Part shown: piece by piece, positions 1 through 7,118 of the stretch | How the letters are laid out: each line of letters begins with the position of its first letter | Numbering within the stretch: position 1 is the first letter of the stretch | NCBI GenBank assembly: GCA_011170285.1 | Contig: DUEE01000026.1 | Location: forward strand, 1 to 64,000 | DNA length: 64,000 nucleotides | Direction: 5' to 3' | Origin: Dehalococcoidia bacterium | GTDB taxonomy: Bacteria > Chloroflexota > Dehalococcoidia > Dehalococcoidales > W498 | Notes under the pieces: model-generated | Databases searched by the model: none | Told to the model about the DNA's origin: nothing | What the model saw: only the letters and a program-made list of their open reading frames with translations | Position numbers and translations under genes: made by a program

Positions 1-196
1 CACAAAGTAGAGTAATCACTTCTGGAATGTTCCCTGATTCGACCAAGCCAATAAATCTCTGAAAATTCAGGCTATACACAATAATCACCGGATAGCGATC
101 CCCCATTCCTCTTTGATGACAAAGGGAAATGATAATACGATAATATTCTATTGTTGACTGTGGAGCCATTCCGCCTAGGATACCTATCTTCTTCAT
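1..196 (-). CDS. Aspartate/glutamate racemase family protein, 3' end cut by window
   Basis: The minus-strand frame from 196 to the window edge encodes about 65 residues starting MKKIGILGGMAPQST. This is the typical N-terminus of cofactor-independent Asp/Glu racemases: beta strand, then GGMxPxST, then an EYYR helix. These enzymes interconvert L- and D-amino acids by a two-cysteine mechanism, but neither catalytic cysteine region is inside the window, so activity cannot be judged. A GGAG Shine-Dalgarno lies just upstream of the ATG. The gene was too short in this window to be called by length alone. It is chromosomal and lies beyond the tRNA-Thr, outside the integrated element. Confidence 0.75.
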   Translation of the reverse strand, partial: MKKIGILGGMAPQSTIEYYRIIISLCHQRGMGDRYPVIIVYSLNFQRFIGLVESGNIPEVITLLC

Positions 197-426
197 AGCT
201 TCTCCTCTGCTTTGCCTCTTTCAACTTAACAAAACCCGAGCATAGTCCTTATGCCAGCCTTCAGGAACGGTAGCCTCTGGTACCAAAGGACTCGTTCAGC
301 CTCAAGTAGATTTGCGGCTGATCCCCATAAAGTCAGTATCACAGTGCCACCACGCCTTCGTCGCTCAACATAAGGAATAGGGAGAAAGAAACTCAAAATG
401 TTAGCAACTGACCCTTAAACAGATAC

Positions 427-498
427 AGCCAGCGGTCAGATTCGAACTGACGACCGGCGGTTTACGAAACCGCTGCTCTACCCCTGAGCTACACTGGC
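427..498 (-). tRNA. tRNA-Thr (anticodon CGT), reconstituted at attL
   Basis: The minus strand folds into a full cloverleaf: a 7-bp acceptor stem (GCCAGTG with CGCTGGC, one G-T pair), a GCTC/GAGC D stem, a GCGGT/ACCGC anticodon stem with loop TTCGTAA (anticodon CGT, threonine), and a GTCAG/CTGAC T stem with TTCGAAT loop. CCA is not encoded. Nucleotides 1-37 of the tRNA (498 down to 462) are repeated at 17164-17200, so this gene is the target of the integrated element. The 5' half seen here is the copy supplied by the element. The native upstream region now lies at the far end of the element. Confidence 0.93.
462..498. repeat. attL core, 37-bp direct repeat
   Basis: This copy of the 37-bp core is tRNA-Thr nucleotides 1-37, from the 5' end through the anticodon loop. 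It is identical to 17164-17200. It lies inside the intact tRNA and contains the integrase stop codon at 478-480. Confidence 0.95.
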
Positions 499-1701
499 AT
501 TTGAAGCTATTTTGTAGTTTTTACTTGACGTTATGTCTGCTATTGGCGTTAATTTAGCGTTAGAATTTTGAGATACCCCATTTATCCCTGCCGGCAACAC
601 ATCATCCAGTAACGCCATAGCATCGCTTTGCATACCCTCAATTATATGGCTGTAAGTGTCCATTGTAAAGGCTACCGAGCTATGCCCCAGGGCTTCACTG
701 ATAACCTTAGGTTTTGCCCCACGTAGTAACATGAGACTGGCAAAGGTATGTCTCAGATCGTGGAAGCGGACATTAGCCAGTCCCGCCCGTGCTGCCACTC
801 TACCAAAGGCGTGAGTCAGCACACATGGGTCAATAGGCTCACCTTCCACATTGGCAAAAACGATGTCGTCTAAGGTAAACGGCTTACCTAACTCATGGTA
901 AAGCCGTTCACGCTCTGCCTGATATTCCCTCAAGAATAGTGCTAACTTTGGCGTCATGGCCACACGGCGCCGGCTATGGGTTGTCTTAGGCTCTTTGAAC
1001 TGGCATATACCCCGGCGCTTATATAGCACCTGAGAGACCGATATTGAAAGCATATTGAGGTCAATATCACGCCACCTTAAGCCCAGCAACTCAGCCTGGC
1101 GAAGTCCCGTGCTCACGGCAGTATAGATTATCGGGTAGTAACAGTTATTCTTTGCCGTGTCAAAAAGGACTTCGACCTCTGCGGGTGTCAGTGTGCGCAT
1201 AACCTTCTTACGTGGTGATGGTGGGTCAACCAGCTCGCAGGGGTTTCGGCCTAAATAACCTTGTCTAACGGCGAACTTTAAGGATTGAGACAATACCCGG
1301 TGCTGATGGTGAACTGTACGAGTCGATAGCGTTTCACAAGCCGTACCATAATAGCTCTGTATCGCTTGTGGGTGTAGTTGTTTTAGCTGAGTATTCCCCA
1401 GGGCTGGTACCAAGTGGCGCTCTATAATGGACTGATAGCCGTCAAGCGTCCTCTGAGAGCAGTTAGTCTTAACATAGCCGTTAAGCCACTGGTGAAGATG
1501 CTCGGTCACTGTGATCCGTCCTGGTGGAGTATAAACGCCTTTATCCAGGCTAGTCAGCAACTCGGTTAAGCGCCTTTGGGCATCACCCTTGCGCCCTCTT
1601 ACCGTCTCAAAGTGTCTGCGTGGCTTCCCGTCCGGGGCGACCCCTGTGTAGATTTGAATTTGCCAGCTATGGTTTCCTTTGTCTCGAATGTGCCCTCTCA
1701 T
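478..1701 (-). CDS. int: Tyrosine recombinase (integrase)
   Basis: This 407-residue site-specific recombinase would integrate and excise the element at tRNA-Thr. The N-terminal third has an AP2-like arm-binding region and a SAM-like core-binding domain. The C-terminal catalytic domain shows the Arg (STGLRQAELLGLRW), the beta-hairpin Lys (KTTHSRRRV), HDLRHTFAS with the His-x-x-Arg pair, LGHSS and the nucleophile in DTYSHII. The last six codons (ASVAQG) and the TAG stop are the first 21 nt of the tRNA, so the gene ends inside the att core. Its start overlaps the stop of the upstream 215-residue gene by ATGA, which suggests translational coupling. Confidence 0.95.
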   Translation of the reverse strand: MRGHIRDKGNHSWQIQIYTGVAPDGKPRRHFETVRGRKGDAQRRLTELLTSLDKGVYTPPGRITVTEHLHQWLNGYVKTNCSQRTLDGYQSIIERHLVPALGNTQLKQLHPQAIQSYYGTACETLSTRTVHHQHRVLSQSLKFAVRQGYLGRNPCELVDPPSPRKKVMRTLTPAEVEVLFDTAKNNCYYPIIYTAVSTGLRQAELLGLRWRDIDLNMLSISVSQVLYKRRGICQFKEPKTTHSRRRVAMTPKLALFLREYQAERERLYHELGKPFTLDDIVFANVEGEPIDPCVLTHAFGRVAARAGLANVRFHDLRHTFASLMLLRGAKPKVISEALGHSSVAFTMDTYSHIIEGMQSDAMALLDDVLPAGINGVSQNSNAKLTPIADITSSKNYKIASNASVAQG

Positions 1702-2345
1702 CGTGTGCCCTCCTTTTGGTATTTCCCCGACTTAGCAATCTTTTCAGTTTCCTCTATTGATAGATTCAGTTTTTTAAGTTCCATAGGGTCAGCACCATAC
1801 TCGGTAGCTATACTCCAGATGGCGATTTCCCTATGAGCTGTACGACGCAAGTCTTTAGCGTACTGAGGATTACTTACCATTTTCAAATCGAGTTCTGTAG
1901 TATCAAAGGGTTTATTAGTAATCTCAGATAACCATTCACTCATTGCATATTCATAAGCCCAATCCAAAACCAAATCTGGGGGGTCAACTATCTTGTGCAA
2001 ACGTGCTATCCATTGGGCTTCTCGTACAGTAAGTTCATCTTTTTCTGCTAATGCCTTTTTGTAAGATGACATTACTACCGGCATTGCTTCTGACGGTATC
2101 GGATATTCTACTAACGAACCAAAAGACCAAAGCTCATCAAACGGATTTTCAGGATGATTGCGTGCCCAAGATATTTCCCTTATCATAGTTTCTTCGGTAG
2201 GTGGCACTTCATTCATTTCCGTTATTAGATTTCTCAATTCTGTTGCGAGTGCTAACCTGAGCGTTTCCTTATTCTGCCTTGCCTTATCATGAATGAGTTT
2301 CTTTACGGAAGGCTTCATTCTTGGGCGACCTCTTTTTTCTTTCAT
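1698..2345 (-). CDS. Unknown protein coupled to integrase
   Basis: I do not recognise this 215-residue protein. It starts KEKRGRPRMKPS, a basic AT-hook-like stretch that could bind DNA, and the rest is a mostly helical, charged protein with no visible catalytic motif, signal peptide or membrane segment. It is the first gene of the leftward operon and overlaps int by 4 nt, so the two are probably made together. A directionality or recombination accessory role is possible but not shown. It starts about 110 bp from the divergent XRE gene, so both may be controlled from the same spacer. Confidence 0.7.
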   Translation of the reverse strand: MKEKRGRPRMKPSVKKLIHDKARQNKETLRLALATELRNLITEMNEVPPTEETMIREISWARNHPENPFDELWSFGSLVEYPIPSEAMPVVMSSYKKALAEKDELTVREAQWIARLHKIVDPPDLVLDWAYEYAMSEWLSEITNKPFDTTELDLKMVSNPQYAKDLRRTAHREIAIWSIATEYGADPMELKKLNLSIEETEKIAKSGKYQKEGTR

Positions 2346-2380
2346 TCTTTTAATTCCTACAAACAGTATTAATAAATTCC

Positions 2381-2435
2381 TCGACAGTATAATAATTATT
2401 CTTTTATAATATAACTATAAATCATACATCGATGT
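2381..2435 (+). promoter_or_regulatory. Promoter and palindromic operator before the XRE/AlpA/primase operon
   Basis: A -35-like TCGACA (2381-2386) is separated by 18 bp from a perfect -10 TATAAT (2405-2410). Just downstream, at 2426-2435, is the perfect palindrome ACATCGATGT, well placed as an operator between the expected start point and the XRE gene. The spacer is divergent, so the same operator could affect the int operon. Inferred from sequence only. Confidence 0.5.
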
Positions 2436-2458
2436 TTGTCAATAGGATGGAGGGATAG

Positions 2459-2653
2459 ATGTTCACAAACCGCATAAAAGAATTCCGTGAGAGGCTAGGG
2501 CTAACTCAGGTCGAGTTGTCACGCAGAATTCGCATGGCTTCTACGAATCTGAACTCCATAGAAAACGGGAGGCTGGCACCTTGGCCGAAGGCAAAACGAA
2601 GGCTGGCAAAAGCACTAAAGACAACTTCTGAAGAATTATTCCCGGAGGGGTAA
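2459..2653 (+). CDS. XRE-family helix-turn-helix regulator
   Basis: This 64-residue protein is a single lambda-repressor-like HTH: IKEFRERLGLTQVELSRRI forms helices 1-2 and MASTNLNSIENGRLAPWPKA helices 3-4. It has no dimerisation or protease domain, so it resembles small Cro/Stl-type regulators. A GGAGGG ribosome site precedes the ATG. The gene stands divergent to the int operon with a palindrome in the spacer, and its stop codon is followed directly by the ATG of the AlpA-like gene. It is a good candidate for the master switch of the element. Confidence 0.85.
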   Translation: MFTNRIKEFRERLGLTQVELSRRIRMASTNLNSIENGRLAPWPKAKRRLAKALKTTSEELFPEG

Positions 2654-2860
2654 ATGAGTGGAAGTTTAACGATGAATCTTGATGAGTTCGGTAAAGTGAT
2701 GGGGGTAGGGCGAGGGTTGATTTACAAGTTAGCGAAAAGGAACGAGTTACCAATCAAGGTGATAAGGTTCGGTGAAAAGCGAATGGTCGTTAGCAGGCAG
2801 GATGTCATGGCGTTGCTTTCAGGCAAGCAAAGCGAAACAGGCACACCAAAGGATAGCTAG
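2654..2860 (+). CDS. AlpA/excisionase-like winged HTH protein
   Basis: This 68-residue protein has a MerR/AlpA-type winged helix: LDEFGKVMGVGRGLIYKLAKR is the HTH, followed by the wing LPIKVIRFGEKRMVVSRQDV. Proteins of this size and fold act as excisionases or as activators of integrase and replication genes in integrative elements. It abuts the XRE gene (TAA then ATG) and precedes the primase by 21 bp, so the three form one operon. Whether it is Xis or a transcription regulator cannot be decided from sequence. Confidence 0.8.
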   Translation: MSGSLTMNLDEFGKVMGVGRGLIYKLAKRNELPIKVIRFGEKRMVVSRQDVMALLSGKQSETGTPKDS

Positions 2861-2881
2861 GGGTAGTGAGAAAGAGAGGAG

Positions 2882-4906
2882 ATGAGAGTGAGTGCACAGA
2901 GAATTGGCAGTGTAAATGATTTTCTTTCGCTACTCAAATCGGTGAAGGAAACCGGTAAAGGTCAATGGTTGGCTTTGTGTCCAAGCCACCACGATACAAA
3001 GCCAAGTCTCAGCATAAAAGAAACTGATGGGAAGATTTTACTAAAATGTTTTGGTGGATGTGGGTTGGCGGATATACTCAGGTCATTAGGGTTGGAGTTT
3101 GGAGACTTATTCTTAGTTGATGGTAACAAGCCACCTGCGCAGGCTCGTAAAATTGTCGCCACATATGATTATCAGAATGCCGACGGCAATTTGATATCCC
3201 AAGTTGTGCGATATGAACCAAAGGCATTTGCCCAGCGCCGTCCCGATGGCAAGGGCGGTTGGTTATGGAATCTCAGCGGTGTGAAGCCTGTATTATATCA
3301 TTTGCCTGAAATCATAAAGACTAATTCTACTGATACTATTTATGTTGTTGAGGGCGAAGGATGCGCCGATGCTCTTTGGTCTGTAGGTTTGATTGCTACT
3401 ACTTCACCTGGCGGAGCTGGCAACTGGCGACCAGAATATAGCAAATACTTTAATGACCGTCGCTTGGTTATCATCCCGGATAATGACCCTGAAGGGTTGA
3501 GGTATGCTCGAGCTGTCGCTACATCATCCCGTGGTTTAGCACGGGAAATGAGAGCTATCATCTTGCCTAATCTACCACCAAAAGGGGATATTGTAGATTG
3601 GTTTAACGGCGGTGGGTGGGTTGGAGATTTAGAATCACTGGGGCAAGATGTTTCGGCACTATTTCAAAGCAGTCAGCCAGATTACCACAGTGAGGGTGAA
3701 AAAATATCCTGGTATTTGGGTAACCAGGTTTGCTTTCATGCCTCAGATTTACACTGGGAGAGGACGGGAACGCATGCCCGACTAGAAATCTACGGAGGTG
3801 ATGAGCCTTTATCCTGGAGCGTTTGCAACACGGACCGGCATGAAGACCGGGTTCGGCTAGCTAATGCGGCTTATTGTCAGATGGATAAAGGCTCGACTGA
3901 TTCTTACTCAAAGGAGCAACTACGTAGTGATTTAGACCGATTCTGCCTCGGGTTGTGGGACTATCACCTTTCCTGTTTTATGCCAGAGATGGTAGCGGGT
4001 TCAGAAGAAGACCAGCCATTGAAGTTTTTACTTAAACCTTTTGTACTTGAGGGCGGTGGAACCATAGTGTTTGCCCCACCAGGACGAGGTAAGAGCTATG
4101 CAGCGCTAATCTTTGCTGTTTCTGTTGATGCTGGCGTCTCTAAGTTTTGGCCAACAAATAAAGCACCGGTTCTTTTCATAAATTTGGAAAGGTCGGCACA
4201 ATCCTTACGGCGTCGACTGGCAACAGTCAATCGGGCATTGGATTTGGACCTCAAGCGACCTCTTTTGACACTGAATGCGAGGGGTAAGTCGCTATATGAT
4301 GTTTTGCCTGTTTGCTCGAAGGCCATAGCGAAGCATGGTGTTGAGCTAATCGTTCTGGATTCTATATCGCGGGCAGGTTACGGGGACTTGACGGAGAATA
4401 AACCTGTGACGAATATTATAGATTCCTTGAGTGGTTTGTCTAAGAGTTGGCTGTCGTTAGCTCACACACCCCGACAGAACGAGGGGCACCTTTACGGCTC
4501 TATTCACTTTGAGGCTGGCGCCGATGTCATTATTCAACTCTTATCCCAGCAGAAAGATGATGGAACTTTAGGTGTCGGCTTTCAGAGCACGAAAGCTAAT
4601 GATATTCCACCCATTCCCATGTCTATATATGCCATGGAGTTCACCGAAACTGGGCTAAGTGACTTTCGCAAGGCTAAGTCCTTTGAATTCCCCGAAATTG
4701 AGGAAAAGCGAAAGAGGGATACGGATGATTTGATAGAGGAATTTATCCTAGACCGAGAGACAGGCGACGCTACAGCGAGTGAAATAGCCGAGGCATTAGG
4801 CTTGAACCGAAGTCATCTATCTACTATGCTGCATGGCTCCGACAGATATATTCAGAGGCGCAAAGTGGGAAGGAGTGTGTATTATGGCGTCAAAACTAAG
4901 TTGTAG
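2882..4906 (+). CDS. Primase-helicase (CHC2 zinc finger, Toprim, RecA-like ATPase)
   Basis: This 674-residue replication protein starts with a CHC2-like zinc finger (CPSHHDTKPSL then CFGGCGLADIL, residues about 27-65). A Toprim domain follows, with VEGEGCADAL and IIPDNDPEG (about 155-205). Near residue 395 is a Walker A, APPGRGKSY, then a Walker B-like LIVLDSIS, as in RepA/AAA_25 hexameric helicases. The last 60 residues form a winged HTH (ATASEIAEALGLNRSHLSTML). It would prime and unwind the element origin. The iteron field starts about 10 bp after its stop, as expected for an initiator next to its origin. Phage P4-alpha-like function is inference. Confidence 0.9.
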   Translation: MRVSAQRIGSVNDFLSLLKSVKETGKGQWLALCPSHHDTKPSLSIKETDGKILLKCFGGCGLADILRSLGLEFGDLFLVDGNKPPAQARKIVATYDYQNADGNLISQVVRYEPKAFAQRRPDGKGGWLWNLSGVKPVLYHLPEIIKTNSTDTIYVVEGEGCADALWSVGLIATTSPGGAGNWRPEYSKYFNDRRLVIIPDNDPEGLRYARAVATSSRGLAREMRAIILPNLPPKGDIVDWFNGGGWVGDLESLGQDVSALFQSSQPDYHSEGEKISWYLGNQVCFHASDLHWERTGTHARLEIYGGDEPLSWSVCNTDRHEDRVRLANAAYCQMDKGSTDSYSKEQLRSDLDRFCLGLWDYHLSCFMPEMVAGSEEDQPLKFLLKPFVLEGGGTIVFAPPGRGKSYAALIFAVSVDAGVSKFWPTNKAPVLFINLERSAQSLRRRLATVNRALDLDLKRPLLTLNARGKSLYDVLPVCSKAIAKHGVELIVLDSISRAGYGDLTENKPVTNIIDSLSGLSKSWLSLAHTPRQNEGHLYGSIHFEAGADVIIQLLSQQKDDGTLGVGFQSTKANDIPPIPMSIYAMEFTETGLSDFRKAKSFEFPEIEEKRKRDTDDLIEEFILDRETGDATASEIAEALGLNRSHLSTMLHGSDRYIQRRKVGRSVYYGVKTKL

Positions 4907-4916
4907 CAATGTGTTG

Positions 4917-5065
4917 ATGTGTTCCCCTCTATATATGTGTTTTTGGAACACATTATATTAAGGGGTAGAACACATCGGAACAAACACATTTTTGTATCTA
5001 TATCGAGGGGGTAATGAAAAAGCGGAACACATTATGGAACACATCAAAAGGGGGTAATGTGTTCC
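4917..5065. repeat. GGAACACAT iteron field, candidate replication origin
   Basis: The nonamer GGAACACAT or its complement occurs at 4917-4925 (minus), 4945-4953, 4967-4975 (one mismatch), 4977-4989 (interrupted by 4 nt), 5024-5032, 5036-5044 and 5057-5065 (minus). GGGGGTAATG is also duplicated at 5007-5016 and 5050-5059. The outer copies are inverted relative to the inner ones. The field lies directly after the primase-helicase gene and in an otherwise AT-rich spacer. Confidence 0.7.
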
Positions 5066-5094
5066 ACGGCATAAATTATCTGAGGAGGTAAACT

Positions 5095-5520
5095 ATGGAC
5101 CCAAGGCCACGAGCTAGAGGTGAAGACGAATATGGAGTGGTGCTTATTTCTTATAATATGTTACCTGAGTATCCCGAAGTTATTGTTTGGGATAAAAAGT
5201 ATGAGACTGAATGTGACCGCCTTAGCGAAAAGGCAGCTAGGCTAAAGAAGGGTGTTAGACGATGGGGTCGATGGTATTTGAATACAATGAGTCCTGCTAG
5301 CTTGGATACCGAGGTGTGGTCACCTAGCGTAGGTTATGAGCCTGAGCGGTGTATAGAAATTTACGATATTGTGCTGTGTAAGTGTCGCACAGAATCGCAA
5401 CGTCGGCAGTGGATTGACCATATGGGAGAGAAGTGCTGGGTCGGCACCAATGGACTTGATGACTTACGCCGTGCTTTTATGGATTTGGCTAAGGTTGACT
5501 TTGAAATGGTGAAATCGTAA
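5095..5520 (+). CDS. Unknown protein of the element's early region
   Basis: This 141-residue soluble protein is not recognised. It is preceded by a strong GAGGAGG ribosome site seven bases before the ATG, which supports translation. It has a basic middle part (KKGVRRWGRWYLNTM) and a C-terminal half with cysteines (CKCRTESQRRQW, then MGEKCW), with no clear metal-binding spacing. It follows the origin-like repeats and precedes a 52-residue zinc-type protein with no gap, so it probably belongs to an early operon. Confidence 0.65.
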   Translation: MDPRPRARGEDEYGVVLISYNMLPEYPEVIVWDKKYETECDRLSEKAARLKKGVRRWGRWYLNTMSPASLDTEVWSPSVGYEPERCIEIYDIVLCKCRTESQRRQWIDHMGEKCWVGTNGLDDLRRAFMDLAKVDFEMVKS

Positions 5521-5679
5521 ATGCTAACCAAGCGAATGACAAAAGCCTTTAAGCTGAACAACTGTGTTCACTGCAAAAACTGTAATGTACGGGCTCTGAA
5601 GCAGGGCTTGCCACACTGCAAGAGACCTAGAGTATCTATCAAGGATGGTATGTGCCAGCAATTAGAGGGAAGGAAGTAA
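5521..5679 (+). CDS. Small Cys-rich (zinc-knuckle-like) protein, 52 aa
   Basis: The ATG directly follows the TAA of the preceding gene and opens a 52-codon frame. The product contains CVHCKNC, then PHCKRP and a final MCQQLEG, which gives five cysteines with CxxCxxC spacing typical of small metal-binding phage proteins. It has no other domain. It is below usual length cut-offs. The contiguous stop-start junction and cysteine pattern support a real gene; function is unknown. Confidence 0.55.
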   Translation: MLTKRMTKAFKLNNCVHCKNCNVRALKQGLPHCKRPRVSIKDGMCQQLEGRK

Positions 5680-5682
5680 ATA

Positions 5683-5787
5683 ATGGCTATAACGAAGTAT
5701 TACTCGTATTCCGCTAATTTTAATAGCTTCGTAATTAAAAAGGTGAGACTATGGCGCCGACAAAAGAGACTAAAGATTATTGGTTAG
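5683..5787 (+). CDS. Possible 34-aa peptide
   Basis: A GGAAGG-type ribosome site lies a few bases before an ATG that opens 34 codons (MAITKYYSYSANF...), basic at its end. It overlaps the start of the next frame at 5751. It could be a leader peptide or chance; there is no homology I recognise. Confidence 0.2.
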   Translation: MAITKYYSYSANFNSFVIKKVRLWRRQKRLKIIG

Positions 5788-6122
5788 ATTACGGGGTGGT
5801 ATTCATCCACCGTGGAGTAGGCTTCGGATTAACCGAGCGCTTAGAAAATATTAGCCTGGGCAAAGAAGCGGACATACTAAAGGCCTTTGTGGCCGGGGAA
5901 ATAAACGAAAATCTTAACCCTATCCAACGAGATACCTTAATGAAATTATTGGAATATCGAAAGCAGGAGGCGATATTAAATGGAGATACAGAATCAGATA
6001 TGGTCGGAAAGGGCAATGATGGAGTTATTGGGAGTGACCAAAAAGCAACTAGACGGCTTGCGCATAGACAAGGGCTTGCCGTGCGTTCATCTAAACAGAA
6101 GGGTAAGGATTTATTTCGCTGA
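5751..6122 (+). CDS. Unknown protein overlapping a downstream HTH gene
   Basis: This 123-residue frame has a plausible AAGGTGAG ribosome site. Its first 80 residues look like a folded protein (YGVVFIHRGVGFGL, then KLLEYRKQEAILNG). The last 46 residues are read through the start of the HTH gene at 5980 in another frame and are low in complexity (KGNDGVIGSDQKATRR). Such a long overlap is unusual. A recent frameshift near 5985 that lengthened the protein is as likely as a true overlap. Function unknown. Confidence 0.5.
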   Translation: MAPTKETKDYWLDYGVVFIHRGVGFGLTERLENISLGKEADILKAFVAGEINENLNPIQRDTLMKLLEYRKQEAILNGDTESDMVGKGNDGVIGSDQKATRRLAHRQGLAVRSSKQKGKDLFR

Positions 6123-6165
6123 TGAAGTCCTGGGATTCTTGAATGAGGTTAGGGATAGGCGATAA
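5980..6165 (+). CDS. AlpA/MerR-like HTH protein, 61 aa
   Basis: The product reads WSERAMMELLGVTKKQLDGL as an HTH, then LPCVHLNRRVRIYFADEVLGFL as a wing. This is the same fold class as the protein at 2654-2860, so the element has two small excisionase-like regulators. AGGAGG lies eight bases before the ATG, a stronger site than that of the overlapping gene, which is why I consider this frame real. It may act as a second directionality or origin-binding factor. Confidence 0.7.
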   Translation: MEIQNQIWSERAMMELLGVTKKQLDGLRIDKGLPCVHLNRRVRIYFADEVLGFLNEVRDRR

Positions 6166-6296
6166 GTATGCCGTCCAGGTGCGTTAAATAGGCTTAAAAA
6201 CAGTGTCCAGCCACGATATTTTCGGGGAAGGTGTAAAGGTATTAACAGCTAAAACTCAGATAGGGAAATACGGCAAGGATTAAGGTTCTAAAGCTA

Positions 6297-6485
6297 ATGA
6301 CGCCACAGAATCAACGACCAATATTAAAAGAACAAATTGAAGCGAGGAAGCTGACGGTCGAAGAGTGCACACGTCTTCTTGCTGGGCGAAACCTATCGGA
6401 AAGGCTAGACTTTTGGTTATTCAAAAAGTGCAAGTTCCTGTGGGAGATAATACACTGGAACTGGTTTAACCCACTGGACGGATAG
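6297..6485 (+). CDS. Small hypothetical protein, 62 aa
   Basis: This short frame encodes a helical, charged N-terminus (LKEQIEARKLTVEECTRLL) and a tryptophan-rich end (WEIIHWNWFNPLDG). The ribosome site is weak. It is the last rightward gene of the early region and ends just before the GTTACA array. I do not recognise it and cannot exclude a non-coding frame. Confidence 0.35.
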   Translation: MTPQNQRPILKEQIEARKLTVEECTRLLAGRNLSERLDFWLFKKCKFLWEIIHWNWFNPLDG

Positions 6486-6498
6486 GATAAAGACTGAA

Positions 6499-6584
6499 GT
6501 TACAACGATAGTTACACTGAATAATACATTGGGTTACATCACTAGTTACACGCAAGTTGGAAAATGGTTACAGCAGAAGTTACA
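6499..6584. repeat. Phased GTTACA array, three 34-bp units
   Basis: Six identical GTTACA hexamers start at 6499, 6511, 6533, 6545, 6567 and 6579. Spacings are 12, 22, 12, 22 and 12 bp, so the unit GTTACA-N6-GTTACA-N16 is repeated with exact 34-bp period while the spacers vary in sequence. This is a protein-binding array, placed in the convergent gap between the early operon and the structural-type operon. Confidence 0.8.
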
Positions 6585-6642
6585 AATCTTTTTAGCTATA
6601 AACCCCTATCTGAAGCTCGGTCCAAAGTCCGTCTTAACTCCG

Positions 6643-7035
6643 TCATTTATCGGGAGTATCCTCTGGTTTAGGCTCACCGAGAGGTAGAGAACCTGTCTCT
6701 TTTTTATCGGTCCCGTCCCCGTTACCTGATGGATTGATTGCCCTCTCTTTTTCTACCCTCTCAGCCAGTATTATTAGCTCGGTGTAGGATAATCTCTCGC
6801 CATCAGCGCCGGTGTGTTCCATTTTTTGCCTGGGTGCGCCCAGGTCTTGATTGATAACATACTTACAAACATCAATCTTTCCCCATTCAGGCTTGACCTT
6901 TCCCTTTATCACTTCCGTCAAGTATGCGGCAGCCTTCGGTGAGGCATCGGTTAAAATGCGCTGTGTTGTAGCTCTTTGGACTGTTTTAGCTTTCCTTCCA
7001 GCACCTCTGGGGTTCTTCTCGGTTATCTCTGCCAT
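6643..7035 (-). CDS. Candidate small terminase subunit
   Basis: This 130-residue protein begins with a basic NPRGAGRKAKTVQR stretch. A helical part follows (ASPKAAAYLTEVIKGK), then CKYVINQDLGAPRQKMEHTG, which resembles the segment YLIxQxLGKPxQKxEHSG in small terminase or terminase-like HTH proteins of tailed phages. The C-terminus is acidic and disordered. It is the last gene of the leftward operon with the giant protein. If it is TerS, it could redirect a helper phage's packaging to the element, as in packaging-type satellites. No large terminase is in the element. The assignment is tentative. Confidence 0.4.
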   Translation of the reverse strand: MAEITEKNPRGAGRKAKTVQRATTQRILTDASPKAAAYLTEVIKGKVKPEWGKIDVCKYVINQDLGAPRQKMEHTGADGERLSYTELIILAERVEKERAINPSGNGDGTDKKETGSLPLGEPKPEDTPDK

Positions 7036-7118
7036 TTTTACATATCACCAGAACAAATGTTCAGCCCTATTATATCATAAATCTACACAGTAAGATATAT
7101 CACATCAGCCTTACAACC

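Noticed and set aside
197..426. Frame reading VERRRRRGGTVILTLWGSAA on the minus strand left of the tRNA
   Set aside because: About 50 codons without a recognisable family or clear start. I cannot support it as a gene.
6499..6584. CRISPR-like direct repeats GTTACA
   Set aside because: The repeat is only 6 bp and spacers are 6 and 16 bp, which is far too short.
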